The notes beneath the pieces were generated by a model, which saw only the letters and a list, made by a program, of their open reading frames with translations, had not been told where the DNA came from and ran no database searches. 64,000 bases of DNA, from positions 186,001 through 250,000 of the forward strand of contig NZ_PVZV01000002.1 of the NCBI RefSeq assembly GCF_002995495.1, written 5' to 3'. Each line of letters opens with the position of its first letter. Within the stretch, counting starts at the first letter, position 1. Below, piece after piece: positions 16,825 to 24,817 of this stretch. The stretch comes from Actinocorallia populi. Its GTDB lineage: Bacteria > Actinomycetota > Actinomycetes > Streptosporangiales > Streptosporangiaceae. Made by a program: the position numbers and the translations under genes.

Positions 16825-17684
16825 GGCACTTCCTTCACGCTGACTTTCGGCAGGAACCGCCGGTAGGCGGCGGGGTCGACGGCCCCCGCGACGGGGGCGA
16901 GAACGGCCGCCGCGGACAGGGCAACGGCATCGCGCAGCGCCTCTTCCCACGGGGCGCCGTCGCGCAGCGCCACGGCCAGGGCGGCGGCCGCGGCGTCCCC
17001 GGCGCCCGTGGGGTTGCCGGAGAGGACTTCGGGGGGGCGCGCCTCCCAGCATCTCCCGTCCGCCATGGCGAGCATCCCTTCCCCGCCTCGGGAGACGACG
17101 AGGGGCCCGGCAGGAGAGAGACCGGCCTCGGCGAACTCCAGCGCGTTGGGCTTGATGAGATCGGGGGAGGCGGCCGCGGCGTGGCTCAGGGCCGGTCCGC
17201 TGGTGTCGACGAGCACTTTCGCGCCCTTCGCCAGCCGTATGAGGGTCGCGTACGCGTCATCGGGCAGGCCCGGAGGGAGGCTGCCGGAGAGGACGACGAC
17301 GTGCGCCGACTTCACGAGCCGAGCGAAGTGGGCTTGAAAGAGCGACCATTCGGCGGCGGAGACGAGCGGACCGGGTTCGTTGAAGACGGTCGCGTCGTCG
17401 TCCACGACCGTCACGGCGCGGCGGGTGTCGCCGGAGATGGTGTGGAAGGCATGGGGGACACCCGCCTCGTCGAGGTCCCCGCGCACGAAGTCGCCCGTGG
17501 GGCCGCCGCACAGGCCCGTGGCGAGCGTCTCCTGACCCAGGGAGGCGAGCACACGTGCGACGTTGACGCCCTTGCCTCCCGCGCGTTGACGCACCCTCTG
17601 GACCCGGTGAGTGGCGTGTCGGGTGAGCGTTTCGACGTCGTAGGTGACGTCCAGCGCGAGGTTGAGGGTGACGGTGAGGATCAC
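16812..17684 (-). CDS. PfkB-family hexose-phosphate kinase (tagatose-6-P / fructose-1-P kinase type)
   Basis: 290 aa. Ribokinase/PfkB fold, LacC/FruK subgroup: N-terminal MILTVTLNLALDVTY, GGKGVNVARVLASLG (substrate loop), VVLSGSLPPGLP, and the catalytic anion-hole motif NPTGAGDAAAAA with the base Asp. In the aga/lac pathways this step phosphorylates tagatose-6-phosphate to the bisphosphate for the aldolase. Its ATG overlaps the nagA stop by 4 nt (ATGA), showing translational coupling. Fructose-1-phosphate kinase is the alternative, but no fructose PTS is seen nearby. Confidence 0.88.
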   Translation of the reverse strand: MILTVTLNLALDVTYDVETLTRHATHRVQRVRQRAGGKGVNVARVLASLGQETLATGLCGGPTGDFVRGDLDEAGVPHAFHTISGDTRRAVTVVDDDATVFNEPGPLVSAAEWSLFQAHFARLVKSAHVVVLSGSLPPGLPDDAYATLIRLAKGAKVLVDTSGPALSHAAAASPDLIKPNALEFAEAGLSPAGPLVVSRGGEGMLAMADGRCWEARPPEVLSGNPTGAGDAAAAALAVALRDGAPWEEALRDAVALSAAAVLAPVAGAVDPAAYRRFLPKVSVKEVPCPW

Positions 17685-18796
17685 GGAACCTCGATGACCC
17701 GCAGGTCGTCGTCGAGGAAGACGAGGTCGGCGCGCGCGCCCGGAACGAGTGTGCCGCGGTCGGTGAGGCCGAGCACCCGGGCGGGGACGGCGGAGGCGTA
17801 GCGGGAGGCCGTCTCGATCGGCAGGCCGACCTCCTTGACGGCGCGGCGCAGAGCGGCGTCCATGGTCAGCGTGCTGCCCGCCAGGGAGCCGTTCTCGACG
17901 AGGCGCGCCTGGCCGTCCGCCACACGTACGCGCATCGCGCCCAGGAGGTACTCGCCGTCGCCGATGCCGGTGGCGTCGATGGCGTCGGTGATGAGGGCGA
18001 GCCTGCCGGGGACCAGGCGATCGAGCATCCGGACGATCGCGTCGTTCAGGTGCACGCCGTCGTTGATGGCCTCCAGGACGACCTCGGGGTGCTCGGAGGC
18101 CGCGAGGAGGGGGCCGGGTTCGCGGTGGTGCAGGCCGCGCATGCCGTTGAAGACGTGCGTGACGAGCCGCGCGCCCGCCTCGATGCCCGCCTGCGTCTGC
18201 TCGTAGGTGGCGTCCGTGTGGCCGATGGCGGCGATGACGCCGTCGGCCGTCAGGTCGCGGATGAGGTCGATGCCGGTGTCGCCGTTGTCGTTGACCAGTT
18301 CAGGGGCGACGGTCACCTGGCGGATCGTGCCGCGTCCGGCGTCCAGGAGCCGCCGGAGCCGCCGGCGGTCGGGGGCCTGGAGCGCGGCCGGGTCCTGCGC
18401 GCCGCAGCGGGAGTGCGCGAGGAAGGGGCCCTCGAAGTGACCGCCGAGGATCAGGCCCTCCTCGGTGAGGTCGGCGATCCAGCCTGCGGCCTCCGCCAGC
18501 CGCTCCAGCGGGGCCGTGACCAGGCTGACCAGCGTCGAAGTGGTGCCGTGGGCGCGGTGGAAGGCGACGGCCTCGCGGATCGCGTCCCGCGAGGCCATGG
18601 CCGAGTGGCCGCCGCCTCCGTGGACGTGCAGGTCGATGAAGCCGGGCAGCACCCAGGCTCCGCCCAGGTCGCGGCCTTCGGCGGGGCCTTCGCCCAGCGC
18701 CTCGACGCGGCCGCCGGCGACGCGCAGCCAGCCGTTCTCGATGATCCCCGACGGGGTGACCAGACGGGCGTTGGTGTAGGTGAGAGAAGTCGTCAT
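17681..18796 (-). CDS. nagA: N-acetylhexosamine-6-phosphate deacetylase
   Basis: 371 aa, amidohydrolase superfamily. Seen are the metal site DLHVHGGGG, the metal Glu in GGHFEGPFL, IGHTDATYEQ, THVFNGMRGLHHREPG and the catalytic ITDAIDATG. It removes the N-acetyl group from GlcNAc-6-P or GalNAc-6-P. With an AgaS-type isomerase, a PfkB kinase and a class II aldolase beside it, the AgaA role (GalNAc-6-P) is the better fit. It starts 3 bp after the agaS stop. Most actinomycetes carry a second, GlcNAc-dedicated nagA elsewhere, which I cannot check. Confidence 0.93.
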   Translation of the reverse strand: MTTSLTYTNARLVTPSGIIENGWLRVAGGRVEALGEGPAEGRDLGGAWVLPGFIDLHVHGGGGHSAMASRDAIREAVAFHRAHGTTSTLVSLVTAPLERLAEAAGWIADLTEEGLILGGHFEGPFLAHSRCGAQDPAALQAPDRRRLRRLLDAGRGTIRQVTVAPELVNDNGDTGIDLIRDLTADGVIAAIGHTDATYEQTQAGIEAGARLVTHVFNGMRGLHHREPGPLLAASEHPEVVLEAINDGVHLNDAIVRMLDRLVPGRLALITDAIDATGIGDGEYLLGAMRVRVADGQARLVENGSLAGSTLTMDAALRRAVKEVGLPIETASRYASAVPARVLGLTDRGTLVPGARADLVFLDDDLRVIEVP

Positions 18797-18799
18797 GGC

Positions 18800-19684
18800 T
18801 CAGGTGAGGATGATCGAACGGGTGAGGTTGCGGGGTTCGTCGGGGTCGAGGCCCTTGTGCTCGGCGACCGCCACGGCCAGCCGCTGCGCCCGGATGAGGT
18901 CGGCCGCCGGGTCCAGGCCGGAGGCGGAGACGACGGCTCCCGTCGCCCTCACCTCCTCCGCCAGGCCCTCCGGAGGAGCGCCGAAGAACCACGTGACGCT
19001 GTGCTCGTCCGTCACGCTGATGGGGCCGTGCCGGTACTCCATGGCCGGGTAGGACTCCGTCCAGGACCCCGACGCCTCACGGACCTTCAGCGCGGCCTCG
19101 TGCGCGAGGCCGTTCGTCCATCCCGCGCCCAGGAACGTGAACTGCGTGCGTTCGACCGCCCCTTCGGGAAGCGGCGCGTTCACCGCCTCCTCGGCCTGCT
19201 CCACGAGGTCTTCCGGCAGCAGGGACGGCTCGGAGAGCGCCAGGTGGGCGCGGAGCAGGGTGAAGGCGGTGGTGGCGAAGCGGGTCTGGACGACCGACTT
19301 CTCGTCCGCGAACTCCAGGGGGATGACGGCGTCGGCGATCCGCACGATCGGGGTCGTGGGGTCGCCGATGACCGCGACGTTGGGCGTGCCGGTGCGCCGC
19401 AGCAGCTCCAGCACCTCCGTCGTGGTGCCGGAGCGGCAGATCGCCACCACGCGGTCGTACTCGCGCGCGTAGGGGAACTCGGAGGCGGGGAAGGCGTCCG
19501 TCTCGCCGAGCCCGGCGGACTCCCGGAGCGCGGCGTAGGACTGCGCGATGAACAGGGAGGTGCCGCAGCCGACGACCGCGACCCGCTCACCGGTGGAGGG
19601 CAGACCCTCGACCTCCCCCGCGAGGGCGATGGCCCGTTCCCAGCACCGCGGCTGCGCGGCGATCTCTTCGGCGGTGAACGACAA
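18800..19684 (-). CDS. agaS: SIS-domain sugar isomerase/deaminase (AgaS-like)
   Basis: 294 aa with two SIS domains: the first holds VVGCGTSLFIAQSY and AICRSGTTTEVLELL, the second FLGAGWTNGLAHEAALKVREA and AMEYRHGPIS. This is the isomerase half of GlmS without the glutaminase domain, as in AgaS, the galactosamine-6-phosphate deaminase/isomerase that yields tagatose-6-phosphate. A GlcN-6-P deaminase or FrlB-like role cannot be excluded from sequence. First gene of the operon; the TTG start at 19684 is the least certain point. The divergent DeoR repressor shares the upstream region. Confidence 0.85.
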   Translation of the reverse strand: MSFTAEEIAAQPRCWERAIALAGEVEGLPSTGERVAVVGCGTSLFIAQSYAALRESAGLGETDAFPASEFPYAREYDRVVAICRSGTTTEVLELLRRTGTPNVAVIGDPTTPIVRIADAVIPLEFADEKSVVQTRFATTAFTLLRAHLALSEPSLLPEDLVEQAEEAVNAPLPEGAVERTQFTFLGAGWTNGLAHEAALKVREASGSWTESYPAMEYRHGPISVTDEHSVTWFFGAPPEGLAEEVRATGAVVSASGLDPAADLIRAQRLAVAVAEHKGLDPDEPRNLTRSIILT

Positions 19685-19696
19685 GGAAGCCCCCGT

Positions 19697-19764
19697 TTGC
19701 TCAATCCTGCTCTAATTACCCGCTAAACGTACAAGAATCATCAACTCACTGCAAGAATGAGCAA
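19697..19764. promoter_or_regulatory. DeoR-type operator region between agaS and the repressor gene
   Basis: Two direct repeats CAAGAAT (19732-19738 and 19752-19758) lie exactly 20 bp apart, two helical turns. An inverted pair TTGCTCA (19697-19703) and TGAGCAA (19758-19764) spans the whole divergent interval. Phased direct repeats are typical operators for DeoR-family sugar-phosphate repressors. The right-hand copies overlap the start of the repressor gene, which suggests autoregulation. Confidence 0.5.
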
Positions 19765-20527
19765 CATGGCCTCCGCACACGACCGCCGCACCCGGCTGCT
19801 GGAACTCCTGGCCGCCCGGGGCCGCCTCGACGTCGACGAGGCGGCGCACGCCCTGGACGTCTCGCCCGCCACCATCCGCCGCGACCTGGACGAGCTGGCC
19901 CGCCAGCAGCTCCTCCAGCGCACCCGGGGCGGCGCCGTCTCCGCCGAGGTCGCCTACGACCTGCCGCTGCGCTACAAGGCGGCCCGCGCCGCCGAGGAGA
20001 AGCAGCGCATCGCCGCGGCCGCCGCCGCGCTGGCCGAGCCGGGCATGTCCGTCGGGCTGAACGGCGGCACCACCACCACGGAGGTGGCCCGGGAGCTGGC
20101 CGGGCGGCCGGACCTGACCGTGGTGACGAACGCGGTGAACATCGCCGCCGAGCTCACCGTCCGGCCCACCATCAAGATCGTCATGACGGGCGGGGTGGCC
20201 CGGCCCAACTCCTACGAGCTGATCGGGCCGCTGGCCGCCGCCACCCTGCAGGAGCTCTGGCTGGACCTGGCGATCCTGGGCGTGGACGCCCTGGACGCGG
20301 CCTTCGGCGCCGCCGCCGGGCACGAGGGGGAGGCCGCGGTCAACCGGCTGATGGCCGAGCGCTCCGCCCGCGTCGTCGTGGTCGCCGACGCCTCCAAGCT
20401 CGGCACCCGGGCCTTCGCCCGGATCTGTCCGATCGCGCGGATCGCCACCCTGGTCACCGATTCCGCCGCCGGCGAGGAGCGGCTCGCGCCCTTCCGGGAG
20501 GCGGGGCTGTCGATCATCCAGGCTTAG
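19757..20527 (+). CDS. DeoR/GlpR-family transcriptional repressor (AgaR-like)
   Basis: 256 aa. N-terminal DeoR HTH (TRLLELLAARGRLDVDEAAHALDVSPATIRRDLDEL) with the family signature; C-terminal DeoR sensor domain (NGGTTTTEVARELAG, LAILGVDALD, VADASKLGTRAFARI) that binds a phosphosugar. It is divergent from the agaS-nagA-pfkB-aldolase operon with about 70 bp between, so it is the obvious local repressor, relieved by a pathway sugar phosphate. An ATG at 19766 is an alternative start. Confidence 0.93.
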   Translation: MSNMASAHDRRTRLLELLAARGRLDVDEAAHALDVSPATIRRDLDELARQQLLQRTRGGAVSAEVAYDLPLRYKAARAAEEKQRIAAAAAALAEPGMSVGLNGGTTTTEVARELAGRPDLTVVTNAVNIAAELTVRPTIKIVMTGGVARPNSYELIGPLAAATLQELWLDLAILGVDALDAAFGAAAGHEGEAAVNRLMAERSARVVVVADASKLGTRAFARICPIARIATLVTDSAAGEERLAPFREAGLSIIQA

Positions 20528-20659
20528 TACGGCCAATCCGATAAAAAGGGCATTTTCTCGAGTTATCTGTGCTGACTTACTGGGTTAAGGGGGAAATCGG
20601 AGACGGTTGCGGCACGATGGAGCAGGCCGGGTAGGGGCCCGGCGGGAAAGGTGCCGACC

Positions 20660-21268
20660 GTGACGAGAGTGCGCATCATCGAGAGCGATCCGGTGCTCCG
20701 GCTGGGCGTGGCGGCGCTGCTGCGGGAGGCCGGGGACGTCCGCGTGGTGGCGGGGGACGCCGAGGTGCTGGTCTACGGGCTGGCCGGCGCGGCGGGCGTC
20801 CGGGAGGTCGAGCGGCTGGCCCGCCAGGGGGCGGTGGTGGCGCTGACCTCGCTGGAGAGCCCCTCGCTGCTGGTGGGGGCGCTGGCCGCGGGCGCCCGAG
20901 GGCTGCTGCGCCACGGCTGCTTCGACGCCGCGGACCTGGCCGGGGCGGTCCGCGCCGCCGCGCGCGGCCAGGCCTTCCTGTCGCCTCCGGTGGCGACGGC
21001 GCTGGTGGAGTGGCTGCACTCCCGCGCGCCGGCCGGGGCGGGGCGGGCGGGGTCCGGGCGGTTGCGGGCGCTGGAGCACGGGCTCACGCCCCGGGAGGCG
21101 GAGATCATGGAACTCGTCGCCCAGGGCAGGGACAACCGGAACATCGCCGCTCGGCTCTTTATATCCGAGAAAACGGTCAAAAACCATATTCACCATATCT
21201 ACCGCCGTCTCAAAGCCGACAATCGGCAGCATGCTATTGCGAAATGGTGTGATATCGGGGCTTTTTAG
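20660..21268 (+). CDS. Orphan LuxR-family regulator with degenerate receiver
   Basis: 202 aa. The N-terminal half has the shape of a response-regulator receiver (RVRIIESDPVLRLGVAALLREAG) but the strand that should carry the phospho-acceptor Asp reads EVLVYGLAGAAG, with no Asp. The C-terminal LuxR HTH is intact: LTPREAEIMELVAQGRDNRNIAARLFISEKTVKNHIHHIYRRL. The last 40 codons use many A/T-ending codons (for example AAA, ATA, CAT), unlike the first two thirds. No histidine kinase is adjacent. It probably works without phosphorylation. It sits just upstream of the exopolysaccharide cluster and may regulate it. The GTG at 20660 has GGGAAAG about nine bases upstream; a GTG at 20651 is too close to that sequence. 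Confidence 0.85.
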   Translation: MTRVRIIESDPVLRLGVAALLREAGDVRVVAGDAEVLVYGLAGAAGVREVERLARQGAVVALTSLESPSLLVGALAAGARGLLRHGCFDAADLAGAVRAAARGQAFLSPPVATALVEWLHSRAPAGAGRAGSGRLRALEHGLTPREAEIMELVAQGRDNRNIAARLFISEKTVKNHIHHIYRRLKADNRQHAIAKWCDIGAF

Positions 21269-21386
21269 TTGACGGTGGAGTCCTAGGACCGGCCCATTCC
21301 TGTTTTTGGGCCTCCGTTTACCTCTCCATGACCTTGTGGATGCCGGACCCTACAGAGGGCAACCATTCGATCACAGGAGAGTCGCA

Positions 21387-23399
21387 GTGAACGGTCCGCT
21401 CCTCAGGGCACTGTCGGTGCTCGCGCTCACGGCAGGCCTCGTCGCCCAGCCGCAGGCCGCCCGTGCGGCGGGCCCGCGCGTCGAGCTCAGAGTCCTCGTC
21501 GTCAGCGACGGCGGCCCGTCCGTCCGGGCGATGACCGAGCAGCTGCGGTCCGAGGGGGTGCCCCACCGGGTCGTGGACCTGAACGACGGCTCGCGGCCGG
21601 CCATCGACGCCGGCTTCCTGCAGGACACGGTGGCCGGAGCCCCCCGCGCCAGGTACCAGGCCGTCATCCTGCCCAACGGAGACCCCTTCGAGAACGACGC
21701 GGAGATGGCCGCGCTCGTCGCCTTCGAGCGGCGGTTCGGCATCCGCCAGCTCAGCGCGTACGTGTACCCGGGCGCCGCGTCCGGACTCGGCGCGCCCACC
21801 CACGCGGGCCCGATGGACGGAGCCACGGCGGAGCTGACGCCCGCCGCGAGAGCCGGAGCCTTCCGCTACCTCAAGGGCACGGTGCCCTTCGAAGACCTCG
21901 TGCCGGGCGTCACGGAGACCTACGGCTACCTCGCCACCCCGCTCCCCGGCACCGAGGGCGCCGGCTTCGAGCCCTACCTGACCAAGGACGGAGCCGTGCT
22001 CGCGGGCGTCCACACCCGTGACGGCCGCAGCGAGATGGTGCTGACGTTCAGCACCAACGCCCACCAGACGCAGTTCCGCACCCTCGCCCATGGCCTCCTC
22101 ACCTGGCTGACCAGAGGCGTGCGGCTGGGCATGAACCGGCAGTACCTCAGCGTCCACGTGGACGACGTGTTCGCGGCCGACTCCCGCTGGAGCACCTCCG
22201 GGAACTGCACGCCCGGCGAGGACTGCGCCGACCCCGAGACCACGACACAACCCATCCGGATGACACCCGCCGACGTGACGCAGGCAGCCGACTGGCAGGA
22301 CCAGCGCGACTTCAAACTCGACATGTACTTCAACGGAGGCGGCAGCAACGACGCCGTCCAGCAGAACGGCTCGGACCCGCTCCTGGCGGCCTTCCAGCAG
22401 AAAAAGGGTCGGTTCCGCTTCTCCAATCACACCCTGGACCACACGTACCTGGGCTGCGAACAGGACTTCACGGTGCGTCCGTGGGTCTGCAAGAAGAACG
22501 CGCAGGGTGAGACGGTGTGGGCGACCCGCCCCTACATTCGCTCGCAGTTCGCCGACAACCGCGCCTGGGCGGTGCGGAAGGGCTTCTCCTCCCAATGGGA
22601 CGAGGTCGTCACGGGTGAGCACTCCGGCCTGCGGCTCCTGCCGCAACAACCGCAGGACAACCCCAACCTCAGCGGGGCGGTGGCCGACACCGGCGTCAAA
22701 TGGCTCGGCTCCGATGCCTCGCGCGACTTCGAGCAGCGTCCCGTCGGCCAGGCGCTGACCGTCCCGCGATACCCGATGGCCAACTACTTCAACGTCGGCA
22801 CCGCCGCCGAGATGGTCGACGAGTACAACTGGATCTACAACAGCCGCGCCGACGGCGGCAGCGGCATCTGCGAGGACGACCCGCAGACCGTCACGTGCAT
22901 CGAACCCCTCGACCCGGCCACCGGATACGCCGGGCACATCGTTCCCCTGGACGCGCGGATCACCCTCTCGCACATCCTGCGCAACGACCCCCGCCCGCAC
23001 TACGTGCACCAGTCGAACCTCGCCGAAGGACGGATCCTCTACCCGCTGCTGGACAGGATTCTGAGCGACTACCGCGCGGTGTTCGCCGACAACAGCCCGC
23101 TGATCAACCAGCGGATGCGTGACAACGGCGCCGAACTCAAGCGCCAGGCGGCGTGGAACGACGCGAAGAACGACGTCACCGCCTACTGGCAGGACGGAAA
23201 GGTCCACATCTCCGGCGGTGGGAGCACCCCCGTGCCGATCACGATGCCCGAAGGCACCAAGGACAGCTCCGGAGGACTGCTCGGAGGGCTCCTGGGCGGG
23301 GCGCTCGGCACCGACACGTTCGGCGTCAGGTACGGCGGCGAGAGGTCGGACTACAAGACCGGCGTCATCACCCTGACGGTCGGTGCGACGACGGTATGA
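21387..23399 (+). CDS. Secreted Agd3-like polysaccharide deacetylase
   Basis: 670 aa. The GTG start has AGGAG seven bases upstream; a signal peptide (LLRALSVLALTAGLVAQPQAARA) ends near residue 28. Residues about 30-240 look like the N-terminal sandwich/carbohydrate-binding part; the catalytic part follows with HVDDVF (residues 257-262, the Asp pair) and NHTLDH (about 347-352, an HxxxH metal site), the arrangement of NodB-like metal-dependent deacetylases. Overall architecture and motifs resemble fungal Agd3 (CE18), the galactosaminogalactan deacetylase, and its bacterial homologues. A Gly-rich stretch (GGLLGGLLGGALG) lies near the C-terminus. Its stop overlaps the next gene (ATGA). Role inferred: partial deacetylation of an exported GalNAc-type polymer. 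I rate family membership likely, substrate inferred. Confidence 0.78.
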   Translation: MNGPLLRALSVLALTAGLVAQPQAARAAGPRVELRVLVVSDGGPSVRAMTEQLRSEGVPHRVVDLNDGSRPAIDAGFLQDTVAGAPRARYQAVILPNGDPFENDAEMAALVAFERRFGIRQLSAYVYPGAASGLGAPTHAGPMDGATAELTPAARAGAFRYLKGTVPFEDLVPGVTETYGYLATPLPGTEGAGFEPYLTKDGAVLAGVHTRDGRSEMVLTFSTNAHQTQFRTLAHGLLTWLTRGVRLGMNRQYLSVHVDDVFAADSRWSTSGNCTPGEDCADPETTTQPIRMTPADVTQAADWQDQRDFKLDMYFNGGGSNDAVQQNGSDPLLAAFQQKKGRFRFSNHTLDHTYLGCEQDFTVRPWVCKKNAQGETVWATRPYIRSQFADNRAWAVRKGFSSQWDEVVTGEHSGLRLLPQQPQDNPNLSGAVADTGVKWLGSDASRDFEQRPVGQALTVPRYPMANYFNVGTAAEMVDEYNWIYNSRADGGSGICEDDPQTVTCIEPLDPATGYAGHIVPLDARITLSHILRNDPRPHYVHQSNLAEGRILYPLLDRILSDYRAVFADNSPLINQRMRDNGAELKRQAAWNDAKNDVTAYWQDGKVHISGGGSTPVPITMPEGTKDSSGGLLGGLLGGALGTDTFGVRYGGERSDYKTGVITLTVGATTV

Positions 23400-24817
23400 A
23401 CATCACTCTGGTCACCGAGGGCACCTACCCCCATGGCCATGGCGGAGTGAGCGTCTGGTGCGACCAGCTCCTCCGGGGCATGCCCGAGCACGCGTTCCGA
23501 GTGGTGGCGCTGACCGCGACCGGCGCCGAGCAACTCGCCTGGGAGCCCCCTCCGCACGTCACCGTGGAAGCCGTGCCGCTGTGGGGACCCCTTCCGACCG
23601 GTCGCGCCCCGGCCGGAAAGGACGCCCACGAGTTCACCTGGCTCTGCAGGGCACTGTTCGACCTGATCCTGGACGGCGGGCCGCCTCAGGTGTTCTCCGC
23701 CGTGCTGGAAGCCCTCCACGAGTTCGCCCAACGGGAGTCGCTGCCGGTCGCGCTCAACGGGGAAGAACCGGTGGCCGGCCTGCTCGGAGCATGGAGCGAA
23801 CGACCGCTGCCCGAAGGGGTGGCACCGACCGTGTACGACGCGCTGACGGCGATCTCGCTCCTGGAGCACGCGCTGCGTCCGCTGAGCCGTCCGGCGGTGA
23901 AGGGGGACGTGACGCACGCCGTCTCCAACGGGATGGCGGTACTCCCTGCACTGGTGGCCAAATGGACCTACGGGACGCCGCTGTGCCTCACCGAACACGG
24001 GATCTACCTGCGTGAGCGGTACCTCGGCTACGGCAAGGGCCTTCCGTGGCCCGTCAAGGCGTTCATCCTCGGGTTCTTTCGCCTTCTGTGCCAGACGGGA
24101 TACCAGGCGGCCGACCTGGTGACGCCGGGAAACCGCTACAACCACCGCTGGGAGACGCGGTGCGGAGCACGGCCGGAGGACATCCGGACGATCTACAACG
24201 GCGTCGACCCGGCCGCCTTCCCGCCTGCGGGAGACGAGCCGGACCGCCTCACACTGAGCTGGGCCGGACGAGTGGACCCGATCAAGGACCTGGAGACACT
24301 GATCCGGGCGTTCGCGATCGTCCACGAGCAGTTGCCAGAGGTCCGTCTGCGGCTCTTCGGCGGGGGAGACGCGGATTACCGGACCCGTTGTGAACGGCTC
24401 GCGGCCGACCTGGACATCGCGGAACACGTTGTTTTCGAAGGACGTGTGCCGGATATCCGCGATGCGTACGTGGCGGGGAGCGTCGTGATGCTCTCCAGCA
24501 TCTCCGAAGGCTTCCCGTACACACTCATCGAAGCCATGACGTGCGGACGGCCGACTGTCTCAACCGATGTGGGAGGCGTCAGCGAAGCCGTGGCAGCCGT
24601 CCCGGAACGGTCGGTAGGGGAGAGCGGGCTGGTCGTTCCGCCTCGCGATCCGCAGGCGATGGCCTGGGCCGCTTTGCGGCTGCTGCGCGATCCGGAGCTA
24701 CGCCGACGCATGGGGGAGGCCGCCCGTCGCAAGGCACTGGAGTTCTTCACCGTCGACCAGGCAGTGACGTCCTTCCGCGGTATCTACCGTGAACTGGCAC
24801 GGACGGTGACGTCGTGA
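23396..24817 (+). CDS. PelF-type GT4 glycosyltransferase
   Basis: 473 aa. The start MNITLVTEGTYPHGHGGVSVWCDQL is the hallmark of the PelF/DUF3492 subgroup of GT4 enzymes, followed by the long subgroup-specific N-terminal domain and the GT-B C-terminal domain with SWAGRVDPIKDLETLIRAFA, RLRLFGGGDADY and the E-x7-E nucleotide-sugar site in SISEGFPYTLIEAMTCG (about residue 370). PelF in Pseudomonas polymerises UDP-GalNAc into Pel from the cytoplasmic side. It is coupled by 4-nt overlaps to both the deacetylase upstream and the membrane protein downstream, so the three act as one unit. No signal peptide or TM helix. Confidence 0.9.
   Translation: MNITLVTEGTYPHGHGGVSVWCDQLLRGMPEHAFRVVALTATGAEQLAWEPPPHVTVEAVPLWGPLPTGRAPAGKDAHEFTWLCRALFDLILDGGPPQVFSAVLEALHEFAQRESLPVALNGEEPVAGLLGAWSERPLPEGVAPTVYDALTAISLLEHALRPLSRPAVKGDVTHAVSNGMAVLPALVAKWTYGTPLCLTEHGIYLRERYLGYGKGLPWPVKAFILGFFRLLCQTGYQAADLVTPGNRYNHRWETRCGARPEDIRTIYNGVDPAAFPPAGDEPDRLTLSWAGRVDPIKDLETLIRAFAIVHEQLPEVRLRLFGGGDADYRTRCERLAADLDIAEHVVFEGRVPDIRDAYVAGSVVMLSSISEGFPYTLIEAMTCGRPTVSTDVGGVSEAVAAVPERSVGESGLVVPPRDPQAMAWAALRLLRDPELRRRMGEAARRKALEFFTVDQAVTSFRGIYRELARTVTS

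Noticed and set aside
18800-19684. GlmS (glucosamine-fructose-6-phosphate aminotransferase)
   Set aside because: The glutaminase domain is absent and the protein has only the two SIS domains of the isomerase half.
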